Assembly (NCBI GenBank): GCA_964490895.1
Contig: CAZBEI010000107.1
Span: 1 to 54,453 of the forward strand
Direction: 5' to 3'
Length of the DNA: 54,453 nt
From: JACRAO01 sp964490895
GTDB lineage: Bacteria; Bdellovibrionota; UBA1018
Shown here: positions 32,937-40,326 of the stretch, piece by piece
Layout: every line of letters starts with the position of its first letter
Position numbering within the stretch: the first letter of the stretch is position 1
Made by a program: the position numbers and the translations under genes
The notes under the pieces: model-generated
Told to the model about the DNA's origin: nothing
The model's database searches: none
Seen by the model: only the letters and a program-made list of their open reading frames with translations

Positions 32937-33840
32937 TGCTGTCATTGACACCATTAGTTACAAATATAACATTAAAATCTTTGTGTTTGATTTTCCAGGT
33001 ACTAATGAACTAGGTAAGGTACAAAATAAAAATCCTGAATTAAAAGTCACAGATATTAACTCATTGAGCGAGGATGATAAATATGCATACGAATATTATA
33101 GAAAAAATCATTTAAAGTGGCTTAATCCTGGCGGAGTAGGAAAAATGATCGCCCCTTATGCTGCAGCAGGTAGTTCAGAGAATATTGATATTTCTTCGTT
33201 GAGTAGGCCACATAGGGACCAACCTATTATGTTATTAAAATCTAATGCATTGAGAGACATTGTCCTTCATGAATTTGTTCATTTTCTTATTAATGAGAAG
33301 AGATTAAACAAATTTGTAGATTATCCAGAAATCGGCAAGTTAAACAACCTGAGCTCACTGAGAACAGGTGTAAAGCCAGCAAATGTTAAATTTGAAAAAA
33401 TGCTCGAAATAAGAGAGGCGCTTTTAATACAGAAAAAGGGAAAGAAGTTATCTGCAGCAGAATATTCGAGCATTGTTACCTTGCCATATTGGGCAGCATT
33501 GAAACTTTTAAATACTCAATTAGATTATTTTTTAGGAACCCACGGAGAAGAAATTGGAGTTTGTTTGTTTCTTATTTTAAATCAAGAACATATGGTCCTT
33601 AGTGAATCTGGTTTAAATATACATCGAAATTATCTATTTCATGAAGTTCAATCTTTAGGTGAAGAGTTACTTTCTCTTTCTACTAGCTCAATCCTAAAAG
33701 AATTGCATGCTAACTTTAAAATTGACTCTAGCAATTGGAATCTCGAATTAAAAAATAAAATGAAGGCCTTTTTTGATAGAGTGGATGCAGTAAATTCTAA
33801 GTTAAGCGATGTGACTGACTGGTATAATAAAAATCACTAG
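32937..33840 (+). pseudogene. 3' part of HExxH metallopeptidase-like gene split by the IS3 element
   Basis: The frame is open from the IS end (VIDTISYKYNIKIFVFDFPG) to 33840. It contains a zinc-site motif HEFVH in DIVLHEFVHFLINE and otherwise shows no signal peptide. A GTG at 32983 could start a shortened 285-aa product, but the open frame upstream argues for truncation. The preceding 16 codons (31538-31585) supply a plausible start. The family is unknown to me beyond the HExxH motif, which alone is weak evidence of protease activity. It may still be expressed in shortened form. Confidence 0.65.
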
Positions 33841-33895
33841 CAGCACTCGTTCCACCCCCCAGGATCCACCTGACACGCTTCCATGGCTGCCATGC

Positions 33896-34507
33896 TCAAC
33901 GGCGCAACCCCACGCAGACGACTGAGCCACCACCAGCATTGCGGGCGCCGTAGCCCATACCGCCATCAAGACCATTAAAACCGTAGGCAATGCTGACATC
34001 ATAGGGACTGCTCGACGAAGACCAAAACCAGTGGCCATACATTTTTGGAAAAAGTTTAGAAAATTCTTTTTTTCCGTCTGGGGTAAACACGCCCCCTTCT
34101 AACTTAAAACCTGCTCTTAGTCGTCTAAAGTCAGGGTCTGCTGATGGAATAAATTTATTCTTATCTATTTTATCCTTTTCGTTTTTTACGTTTTTACCAT
34201 TTCCATATTTCACTAGGGCTTCATCAAAAGTAAAAGTTCCCTCTTCAATCCGATCTGGCCAGACCATTCCTCTTTTTTCAGTAACTACACCTTTTTCATC
34301 CTTTTTATCAACCTCCATCCACCCTCGTACAGGGTCACTCACTCTTTCTAAGACAAGCCCTTCTGTCGTCTGGCACTGAGAACCATCCTGAAGCTTACTT
34401 ATATCCTCAATTGTCAAACACGCTTGTTGTTCTGGCTCATCCGCAAACGACAAATAACCCATTCCCAGCGTTAAAATCACTGTTATCAAACTCAAAGCTT
34501 GTTTCAT
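33896..34507 (-). CDS. Exported hypothetical protein with DUF1566-like C-terminus
   Basis: The product has 203 aa. I chose the ATG at 34507 (GGGGGG upstream) over 34519. The signal peptide is MKQALSLITVILTLGMGYLSFA. The N-terminal 120 residues are polar, with WMEVDKKDEKGV. The C-terminal FWSSSSSPYDVSIAYGFNG then GGGSVVCVGLRR has the WSSS...R-C-V-R shape of DUF1566/Lcl-type domains found in surface or secreted proteins. The function is unknown. It lies beside the IS-damaged gene, on the opposite strand. Confidence 0.68.
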   Translation of the reverse strand: MKQALSLITVILTLGMGYLSFADEPEQQACLTIEDISKLQDGSQCQTTEGLVLERVSDPVRGWMEVDKKDEKGVVTEKRGMVWPDRIEEGTFTFDEALVKYGNGKNVKNEKDKIDKNKFIPSADPDFRRLRAGFKLEGGVFTPDGKKEFSKLFPKMYGHWFWSSSSSPYDVSIAYGFNGLDGGMGYGARNAGGGSVVCVGLRR

Positions 34508-35082
34508 AAAACCCCCCAAGTTAAAGCATGTGAATACCGCAGAGGATGTCTCAAGTCTAGTTGAAATTTGAAGTTGAGTGGTTCACTCTTTTGGATGTGA
34601 ATCTAAAAGATAACAATCCCGACAAGGGGAAAGAGGAAATCACCCAGGGGGCCAGTATTCTTGAGCCACTTTTTCGGCCAGCACCTTGGGATCGAAGTTG
34701 GGGAAGGAGTGCCATTCACATCTCAGTGAAACGGGTATAATAGCTTTGTAGAAACTCAAGAGGGTTAGATTTATATTAACCCAATCTTGTCTGATCAAAT
34801 CTTTCCCGAGGCATCATTCCTAACTTATTCTTAAGAACGTTCGCATAATTAATCTGAAGGTCTATCAAGAAAATAAAAAACTGAAAGATTTAAATTCAAA
34901 TATAATCGTTTTGGCCTATTTTAAAACCGGTGGCCCATGTCCATCCGAAACCGCTGATTTTGGACCAGTTTGACGGTGTCGCCTTCAATTTAAAAAAAGT
35001 CATTCCTTTTTTCCCTGAGGCAACACAAATTTTTTGACCTGAATGATTTTCCTGTTTTCTCTGATTATTTAAAGTATGGGGT
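34508..35082. other. Intergenic region with mobile-element and gene relics
   Basis: About 575 bp with no complete gene. A minus-strand frame without start codon (34813-34640, ending ...EKVAQEYWPPG) looks like the tail of a lost gene. At about 34930-34985 a segment with GGTGGCCCATGTCCATCC and CCAGTTTGACGGTGTCGCC resembles the terminal repeats of IS21-family elements and may be a solo end. Both are weak. Confidence 0.4.
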
Positions 35083-35498
35083 TTAATCTACCATTTCTAT
35101 TTTATGAGTATCAAACCATCTCAAGAGTTCTTCTTTGCTAACTTCGCTAGCTGCGCATTTTTCGATAATATCAGCAAGCGCAGATTTTTCAGTTTTACCC
35201 CCCAAAGCATATTTTAGATCCAAACCATTGGTATTCAGAAATACAACTGCTGACGAAGAACCCGTTCGCTTATTCCCATCCATAAAGGCATGACTTTTGA
35301 CCAAGTAAAAACAAAGTGCTCCAGCTACCTGAGCAAGCCCGCCTACTGAAAAAGGATAAGACCCGGATAAAAAGCACTATGAATCACACTCTCCACTTTG
35401 CCTTTGCCATAACAGTGGTGCGGGTTTTTTCCATTCACGCAGACCAGCTTATTGACAGCAATGATTTGATCTGCGTTCGGAATATAGATTTTTTTCAC
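35083..35498 (-). pseudogene. doc: Doc/Fic-type toxin gene with a frameshift
   Basis: A GTG at 35498 overlaps the antitoxin stop (GTGA) and opens a frame (KKIYIPNADQIIAVNKL... to HSAFYPG) that breaks near 35360. Moving one base restores the rest: PFSVGGLAQVAGALCFYLVKSHAFMDGNKRTG, with the Fic motif HAFMDGNKR and the downstream VVFLNTNGLDL typical of Doc. A one-base deletion (AGAACC to AGACC on the plus strand) explains it. Doc proteins phosphorylate EF-Tu; this copy would be inactive. Start and end match a normal about 138-codon Doc gene. Confidence 0.82.
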
Positions 35499-35725
35499 TT
35501 CAGCTCATCCATAGCCTTCTTATGTTTTTTGAATGCTTTTTGAGTAGCTCCTTCCCAGTCTTTTGGATTTATTGGGATGAGTTCAATGGAATGAGGTTGT
35601 TTAATGAATTTTTCAACAGCAAGATTAACTAGCTTGGCAAGTTTAAGGTTTGGATTTCGCTCCAGATAAGCTTCAATCTTTGGTTCTAAATTATCTTCAA
35701 AACGAATAGTTTTAGGTTGGCCCAT
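35495..35725 (-). CDS. Antitoxin of the Doc-type toxin
   Basis: The product has 76 aa. I chose the ATG at 35725 because GGAGGA stands 5 nt upstream; a longer frame to 35773 is not supported. The N-terminus (GQPKTIRFEDNLEPKIEAYLERNP) resembles a ribbon-helix-helix DNA binder. The C-terminal tail (ELIPINPKDWEGATQKAFKKHKKAMDELK) would cover the toxin. The toxin gene starts inside its stop codon. With a broken toxin next to it, the antitoxin is now an orphan, perhaps retained for repression or cross-neutralisation. Confidence 0.75.
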   Translation of the reverse strand: MGQPKTIRFEDNLEPKIEAYLERNPNLKLAKLVNLAVEKFIKQPHSIELIPINPKDWEGATQKAFKKHKKAMDELK

Positions 35726-35821
35726 ATATTCCTCCGTAGCCTTATGTTTACATAGTATTACATTTAGATACAAAATACAAGAAAATAATCTACTGCTACT
35801 AAGTGGGATATGCTTTGATAA

Positions 35822-36124
35822 ATCGCCACCTTAACGCAGCTCAATCACCTAAAATTACATAATAATTATATAAATAACCCGCGTAGCAAACAAAGGGATA
35901 TCATCAAGGAGGTTCTGCACTCTCTTGTTTTGGGAGTGGATACAGCAAAAGCGTATTACTGCACCGAAAGTAATCCAGATTCTTTTAAACTCATAAACAT
36001 CAATAATTTAGAAGATTTAACTCCGACACAGCCCCAGTCGCAGGTCACTCCCAGGCTTTGGAGTGGTTGGCGTGATAGGGATTGGCTACTACACTCAGTC
36101 GCGTCACGCTCCTTCGTTGCGTAG
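35822..36124 (+). pseudogene. Open frame without start codon, probable gene relic
   Basis: The frame following the TAA at 35819 is open to 36124 and reads protein-like up to about 36040 (KQRDIIKEVLHSLVLGVDTAKAYYC, then SFKLININNLEDLTPTQPQ). There is no ATG or GTG start with a ribosome site; a TTG at 35930 is possible. After 36040 the translation becomes irregular because it enters the repeat block. I do not recognise it. Confidence 0.35.
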
Positions 36125-36166
36125 CCTCACCTCAGCAAGCTTTTTTTGCACGCGTCTTTAGTATAA

Positions 36167-36210
36167 GTGCGCTAACGCGCACAGCTCACAAAGGCCCGCA
36201 CAGGCGGGCC
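36167..36210. repeat. Two small hairpins before the long inverted repeat
   Basis: GTGCGC/GCGCAC (36167-36172 with 36177-36182) and GGCCCGC/GCGGGCC (36193-36199 with 36204-36210) are GC-rich stems in otherwise AT-rich DNA. They look like palindromic units of one larger repeat block extending to 36387. Confidence 0.5.
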
Positions 36211-36234
36211 ACGCTTGCTTCGCTTCAATCCCTA

Positions 36235-36387
36235 TCACCCCAAAATTTTTTAAAAAAATATCTTCTTTGCAACGACTCGGGGGAACAGGATGTGTCCTTG
36301 CCTCATGGATGAGGCAAGAGGGGCCCAGTAGGCCAGGATGCCGGGAGTTGCAAAGAAGATATTTTTTTAAAAAAAGTTTTGGGGTGA
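36235..36387. repeat. Long inverted repeat with nested hairpin (MITE or REP-like element)
   Basis: Arms 36235-36273 and 36347-36387 are inverted copies over about 39 bp, differing by a 2-bp indel. Each has T and A runs and the core ATCTTCTTTGCAAC. The 73-nt centre contains CTTGCCTCAT/ATGAGGCAAG (36297-36306 with 36309-36318) and more GC-rich stems. The block carries no gene, is inserted into a relic and is bounded by CACCCC and GGGGTG. A non-autonomous element or a structured RNA are the main options. Confidence 0.7.
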
Positions 36388-36501
36388 CACGATAGTACTC
36401 GAACCAATGGTCGTGGTCCGTAACTATGCGGCACCATGGATAAAGTCTAAAACTGACCCTTCAAGCTGGCAAGCTAAAACAGGGGTTTGAGGGAGGTTTT
36501 T

Positions 36502-36657
36502 ATGTTTATGTCTAAGCTAATGGCGTGGTTAATCACTCTCGGATTTGCTCTCGCTTCAGTTGGAGCTTTGGGCAAGCGACACTCTATCTTGCTAAGAAAG
36601 CAGCACAGTCTTGTCAATATGAGCAATTTAGCCTCGCAAAATGGAGTAGAGCGTTAG
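36502..36657 (+). CDS. Small membrane or exported protein, 51 aa
   Basis: An ATG at 36502 is preceded by GAGGGAGG (36489-36496), a strong ribosome-binding site, and opens 51 codons. Residues 5-24 are hydrophobic (MAWLITLGFALASVGALG), followed by the basic KRHSILLRKQHS stretch. It resembles a small single-pass membrane protein or leader peptide. It sits 115 bp after the inverted repeat and stops 28 bp before a convergent gene. I do not recognise it. Confidence 0.5.
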   Translation: MFMSKLMAWLITLGFALASVGALGKRHSILLRKQHSLVNMSNLASQNGVER

Positions 36658-36685
36658 TGGGGGATTCTCAGAGGAGAAATTAAAA

Positions 36686-37498
36686 TTACGCCTGATACAT
36701 TTTCCAGTGGTCTGGCATTAAAATTTCGCCATCCTTGTCATTAGATGCCACGGACATCCAATAGGGACCGGCAAGACGCATAAACTGTTTATAGTCCTCT
36801 TCGATGTTATTTGCGGTTCCATAAGCAGCCATTTTATTTGCGACCATGTCTATAAGACTTTGCTTTCGGTCAGCGGGAAAACAGGAGGGGTCTCCAAAAA
36901 GAAAACGATCCCCATCAATTTCAATAATACGACCTAAAAATATTTCTCCAGAACGATAGTCAGGAATGCCCCGTATCGTAGAAATCACGTCGTCAGTGAA
37001 AAGTTCTCGAAACTTTGTTATTCGAGACGTACTTAATATCTCCTGATAAAGCCCCAATCTCGATTTCCTGGCTGTATCAATGAATGATTTCAGGTGAGTC
37101 ATATTCTCACCTTTTGTCAGAAAGACATCCTCAAATTCATCCAATACTGTTCGCCCATCCTTGTTTATCGGAAAATTAAAAAATATCCACGACTCAGCCA
37201 CTACGCCGTCTTCGAACACACAATCGTCACTGAAGCGTTCTCGCAAGTCGTCCCAGCAACGATTTAGGGTTGGAAACTGTTTCTTATCAATTAATGACAC
37301 TGCAAAAAGGTATAAAAAACGAAAAGATCGAAATGCATATTTTACGCTTTTAGGTACATCGTCGGCAAGATCATGGCAGTTAATAAGCTCGTGAAATGCC
37401 TTAAAATTGCGAAGTTCATTAAAATCAAGCTTGTCTGCACTCACTGGCAAAAGTTTCATCCAATCGGGTATAGCGTGTTGCATATATTCCCAATTCAT
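36686..37498 (-). CDS. Hypothetical cytosolic protein, 270 aa
   Basis: I do not recognise the family. It is soluble, rich in Phe and Asp, with no signal peptide. Features visible: FRFLYLFAVSLIDKKQFPTL, FNFPINKDGRTVLDEFEDVF and GEIFLGRIIEIDGDRFLFGDPSCFP, the last with a strand-turn-strand look. It is the last of three minus-strand genes (CsgG-like, small membrane protein, this), with 27 nt to its neighbour, so it is probably in that operon. The codon use is less AT-biased than its surroundings. Confidence 0.7.
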   Translation of the reverse strand: MNWEYMQHAIPDWMKLLPVSADKLDFNELRNFKAFHELINCHDLADDVPKSVKYAFRSFRFLYLFAVSLIDKKQFPTLNRCWDDLRERFSDDCVFEDGVVAESWIFFNFPINKDGRTVLDEFEDVFLTKGENMTHLKSFIDTARKSRLGLYQEILSTSRITKFRELFTDDVISTIRGIPDYRSGEIFLGRIIEIDGDRFLFGDPSCFPADRKQSLIDMVANKMAAYGTANNIEEDYKQFMRLAGPYWMSVASNDKDGEILMPDHWKMYQA

Positions 37499-37525
37499 CG
37501 CACAACGGGGAAATTCTAGGTAGTG

Positions 37526-37846
37526 TTATGTGAAAAAGAAAATACTCGTTGCGATCACAGCGCAAATGATTGGCCAGTATTTTACTGGTATAAAAAAGAG
37601 CGAATCTTTTCGAATCAAAAGAACCTTTTGCTCGGTGGCCGGGTTTATTAGAATCGCACTCTTTTTTTTGGCATGTTTGTCTAAAAAATAAGAAAGGATC
37701 AAAACTAGAGCAGCAGTTATGTAGAGTACAATGGCTGCACCAATATTTTCGCTTACACCCAAAATAAAACCTGTCTTAGTCGAAATTACAGCCACCAGAA
37801 GCCAACAAACGGGGACTAAAAATCCAAAACCTGACCAAATAATCAT
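37526..37846 (-). CDS. Small integral membrane protein, 106 aa
   Basis: The product has 106 aa with three membrane segments (SGFGFLVPVCWLLVAVI, NIGAAIVLYITAALVLILSYF, YWPIICAVIATSIFFF). GAGGAGG lies 10 nt before the ATG at 37846; a TTG at 37852 is nearer to the site and also possible. It sits between the CsgG-like and 270-aa genes on the same strand. The function is unknown. Confidence 0.68.
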   Translation of the reverse strand: MIIWSGFGFLVPVCWLLVAVISTKTGFILGVSENIGAAIVLYITAALVLILSYFLDKHAKKKSAILINPATEQKVLLIRKDSLFFIPVKYWPIICAVIATSIFFFT

Positions 37847-37883
37847 AAACAATAAACCTCCTCATAGGTTAAGAGCATGCGAC

Positions 37884-38693
37884 CTAAATCCGTTTTCCAA
37901 TTTCCTCAGCCGCCTTCTTAAGTGCCTCCTGAGCGGCTAATCCAAGTGGTGTCTTTTGAAATGCAGAACTGCTAAACCGTAAATTTCGTAGAAACTCTGC
38001 CGAGATTGATCCGGAAGCAGAAGCCGCTTTTCCCTCGGCCACAAAAGAATGAATTACCTCTCCAGTTGTAGCATCCACAATACGAATATTAATTACGGCT
38101 TTAGCATTTTGTTTTTTAACACCAACTTCTAATGATCCGATTCCAATTAAGCTCCCAACATCTACAGCCCCTCCTGCGCCGTCAGCACAAAGCTCAAAAG
38201 CAGTCACGTTGCCCATAATAGAGTATTGAGCTGTTCTAAATTTGTTTTTTGTAAGTGCTAGTTTCGGGTCGGCATTGATGAGTCTATGTTCCTGTTCGTA
38301 AACTTTTTCAATATTTTTACGTTCTAGGATTTCGAACTTTCCAAGCTTAGCCAACTCAGTAGTGAGCTGGTCACGAAAGTCATCTCCCATCCAGTCACGG
38401 TTCCATAACCATGGACCACAAGTAGATGAGCCCGAGTTCTCTGAAAATGAACTGACCGCAATCCGGATTCGATGTGTGGATTTAGGATCTTCTTGAGAAG
38501 CATAGAGCAAACTCGCGCCAGCGGTGCATTTTAACATAATCATCAACAAAAGCACGAAGCTCCCGATCCGAATCCGTGTCACCCGATCTCGATCCTCCTC
38601 TGGTACGCGACTTTCTACAAGTCTGTAAATCCGATAGATAAGCAACAATTGAATCAGCGAATACACAAAACTAAAAATCGAAAAAAATGCCAT
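37884..38693 (-). CDS. CsgG-family protein with two N-terminal membrane segments
   Basis: The product has 269 aa. I chose the ATG at 38693 (GGAG 6 nt upstream), since the frame to 38771 would add an unlikely N-terminus. Two membrane segments (SFVYSLIQLLLIYRIYRLV and IGSFVLLLMIMLKC) precede a CsgG-like domain: RIAVSSFSENSG, FRDQLTTELAKLGKFEILERKNIEKVYEQEHR, YSIMGNVTAFE and INIRIVDATTGEVIHSF. CsgG proper is an outer-membrane lipoprotein channel; this one lacks a lipobox and is anchored, so it is a relative. It is first in a three-gene minus-strand operon. Divergent from it, 360 bp away, begins the 39-47 kb operon. Confidence 0.8.
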   Translation of the reverse strand: MAFFSIFSFVYSLIQLLLIYRIYRLVESRVPEEDRDRVTRIRIGSFVLLLMIMLKCTAGASLLYASQEDPKSTHRIRIAVSSFSENSGSSTCGPWLWNRDWMGDDFRDQLTTELAKLGKFEILERKNIEKVYEQEHRLINADPKLALTKNKFRTAQYSIMGNVTAFELCADGAGGAVDVGSLIGIGSLEVGVKKQNAKAVINIRIVDATTGEVIHSFVAEGKAASASGSISAEFLRNLRFSSSAFQKTPLGLAAQEALKKAAEEIGKRI

Positions 38694-38817
38694 AAAATCT
38701 CCTCTTTCGAGGTATGTCACAGAGCATAAAACGTGCCAAAAGATCATTGTCAGGATATAGTCAGATACCATTCAAATTATACGGTTTTTTTGCACTTTTG
38801 ATTTTATAGGTTTGCCA

Positions 38818-38862
38818 CCTGTAGGCAGTTCCCTACAGCCAGTGCAGTAGACAGCCTACAGG
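38818..38862. repeat. Inverted repeat CCTGTAGGC...GCCTACAGG
   Basis: Perfect 9-bp arms (38818-38826 and 38854-38862) are 27 bp apart, and a third related half-site CCTACAG occurs between them near 38832. Spacing and location upstream of two promoters suggest a protein-binding site, perhaps for a response regulator of the kinase at the operon's end. Confidence 0.5.
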
Positions 38863-38876
38863 ACTGTTGACCCAGG

Positions 38877-38901
38877 AACGTTTATATAACGTTTATATAA
38901 T
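38877..38901 (+). promoter_or_regulatory. Tandem AACGTTTATAT repeat overlapping a perfect -10
   Basis: AACGTTTATAT occurs twice in direct tandem (38877-38887 and 38888-38898), an 11-bp period close to one helical turn. The second copy runs into TATAAT (38896-38901). No -35 lies 16-18 bp upstream; the nearest TTGACC (38867) is 23 bp away. An activator-dependent promoter with the repeats as binding site is plausible. Confidence 0.5.
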
Positions 38902-38962
38902 GATGCCAGGGTTACGTTGAGCTGAGCCACGACAAACGCACCGTATTTTTCGAGAAATTCAC

Positions 38963-38992
38963 TTGACAAAATATGTCCATTAAAGATAAAGT
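38963..38992 (+). promoter_or_regulatory. Predicted sigma-70-like promoter of the six-gene operon
   Basis: TTGACA at 38963-38968 and TAAAGT at 38987-38992 are 18 bp apart. It would give a leader of about 55 nt to the ATG at 39055. It is one of two candidates, the other being the TATAAT at 38896. Confidence 0.45.
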
Positions 38993-39054
38993 TCGCCAGT
39001 TTGCAATTAGCTAGGTGCCACAGCTCATGAGTTAGATGGCAGATTTGGAATAGT

Positions 39055-40326
39055 ATGACCATGAACATGTTTCGACAGGCACTAGAAATCTTCGTAGATG
39101 GAGATATCCATAAAGATGTGCCAACACTCCAGGCTTCTCAGAAAGTTCGATCACAGGATGTGAGTGGCGGTGGGCTTGCGCGCATTCGTTCCACACCTTT
39201 TATGCACCGACTAGTAACTCGTATAGATGGGCGAACTATTCAAGCGAATGGTTCTACCATTGTTGATTTTGCTCACTGCGGATACCTTGGTGTCGATCAT
39301 GATCTGTCGCTTGAGGATGTCGCGACAGCAAAATATTGGGGTTTAAGAAATGGGTGGAGCCGAATTACTGGCTCTACTTCGTTGTCCAGAGGGCTTGAAG
39401 TTGAACTAGAAGCGCGACTCGGGTTTCCACATGCTCGTCTTGGTCAGTCAATCAGTCTTATCAATCTCACGGTGTTCAGCGCACTCGCAAAACGCTTTCC
39501 GAATTTTCTATTGGAGCGCGATATTCATATCACTCTTCGAAACGGCATTAGTGCTGGAATTGACCGCAATAGCCATCAGATCATGAACTGGTCTATGTCC
39601 GATCTCGGAACTCTGAAAAATCACCTAGATGCTCTTCCTTATAACGAACCTAAGTTGATCACGATCGATGGTATTTATTCGATGAAGGGTGTGAGTGCGC
39701 CAATCGAGGAATTGCTTTCACTTTGTACAACATATAACGCTGTTCTCTACATTGACGATGCTCATGGGTTTGGCGTTGAGGGCCATAACGGTTACGGCGT
39801 CATTGAAGGAAAAAAAAGTTTTGATCCGAGCCGTGTGATTTATGTTGGTAGTTTTTCAAAGTGCACTTCAAATCCAGTTGCATTTATTTGTTTTGATTCC
39901 AGTCTTCAGGATTTGATTGACGGATTTGCACATTTTCTAAGTTTTTGTGGTCCACCTTCGAATATTCATATCGCCACCTCCCTTCGGCATCTAAAAAACT
40001 TTCCTAAAGCAGATTTTCAAGCGAAAAGAAAGAGACTCACGTCTCTTTCTGAGGCTGTTTATGATGGATGCAGTGCCAAGGGAATTCCGGTTCTCTCCTC
40101 ACGTGGGAGTCCAATTGTCTCAATGCGAATCAACCCAGACATGATGGAAGAAGTGGTTCAGCATTTCTACTCTGGTGGTGTACTCGGAAAGCCGGCCATC
40201 TTTCCGGTGGTTAGACGGGGTGACGAGTTGATTCGTTTTACAGTTAGTGCTGCACATACGGACGAAAACATTAATCGCCTTATTTCGATTTCAAGTCTTG
40301 CGTCACTGGGGTTGGAGACTTTATGA
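39055..40326 (+). CDS. PLP-dependent alpha-oxoamine synthase (BioF/KBL/CqsA-like)
   Basis: The product has 423 aa. Alpha-oxoamine synthases condense an amino acid with an acyl-thioester to an aminoketone, losing CO2. The signature ITIDGIYSMKGVSAPIEELL, then VLYIDDAHGFGVEGHNGYG (D235, H237), then YVGSFSKCTSNP (PLP lysine K269) matches BioF and CqsA. The glycine-rich turn after Lys is replaced by CTSNP, so substrate use differs from housekeeping BioF. The N-terminal 45 residues are extra. It is the first gene of a six-gene overlapping operon and ends in an ATGA overlap with the ATP-grasp ligase. Any of three closely spaced ATGs could be the start. Biotin genes are absent nearby, which argues against biotin synthesis. 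A signal-molecule synthase like CqsA/LqsA is an attractive reading. Confidence 0.88.
   Translation: MTMNMFRQALEIFVDGDIHKDVPTLQASQKVRSQDVSGGGLARIRSTPFMHRLVTRIDGRTIQANGSTIVDFAHCGYLGVDHDLSLEDVATAKYWGLRNGWSRITGSTSLSRGLEVELEARLGFPHARLGQSISLINLTVFSALAKRFPNFLLERDIHITLRNGISAGIDRNSHQIMNWSMSDLGTLKNHLDALPYNEPKLITIDGIYSMKGVSAPIEELLSLCTTYNAVLYIDDAHGFGVEGHNGYGVIEGKKSFDPSRVIYVGSFSKCTSNPVAFICFDSSLQDLIDGFAHFLSFCGPPSNIHIATSLRHLKNFPKADFQAKRKRLTSLSEAVYDGCSAKGIPVLSSRGSPIVSMRINPDMMEEVVQHFYSGGVLGKPAIFPVVRRGDELIRFTVSAAHTDENINRLISISSLASLGLETL

Larger units (their letters stand above)
38694..39054 (+). other. Upstream region of the 39-47 kb operon
   Basis: This 361-bp gap lies between the divergent CsgG-like gene and the alpha-oxoamine synthase operon. 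It holds the inverted repeat at 38818-38862, the tandem repeat at 38877-38898 with an overlapping TATAAT, and a TTGACA/TAAAGT promoter at 38963-38992. A minus-strand 70-aa frame at 38856-39068 has no ribosome site and looks spurious. Confidence 0.6.

Noticed and set aside
31537..32955. Outer inverted repeat AATGGTGTCA/TGACACCATT as ends of a nested transposon around the IS3 element
   Set aside because: The left copy overlaps the start codon of the split gene and the right copy encodes its continuation (IDTI), so the 10-bp match is probably chance.
33802..34038. A 78-aa minus-strand frame overlapping two gene ends
   Set aside because: Shadow of the exported protein gene at 33896-34507; no ribosome site and biased composition.
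36400..36470. A tRNA-like fold in the region after the inverted repeat
   Set aside because: The GTCGTGGTCCG/CGGCACCATGG segments do not form acceptor and anticodon arms.
38856..39068. A 70-aa minus-strand frame in the operon's upstream region
   Set aside because: No ribosome site, overlaps the promoter and repeats, and runs into the start of a well-supported gene.
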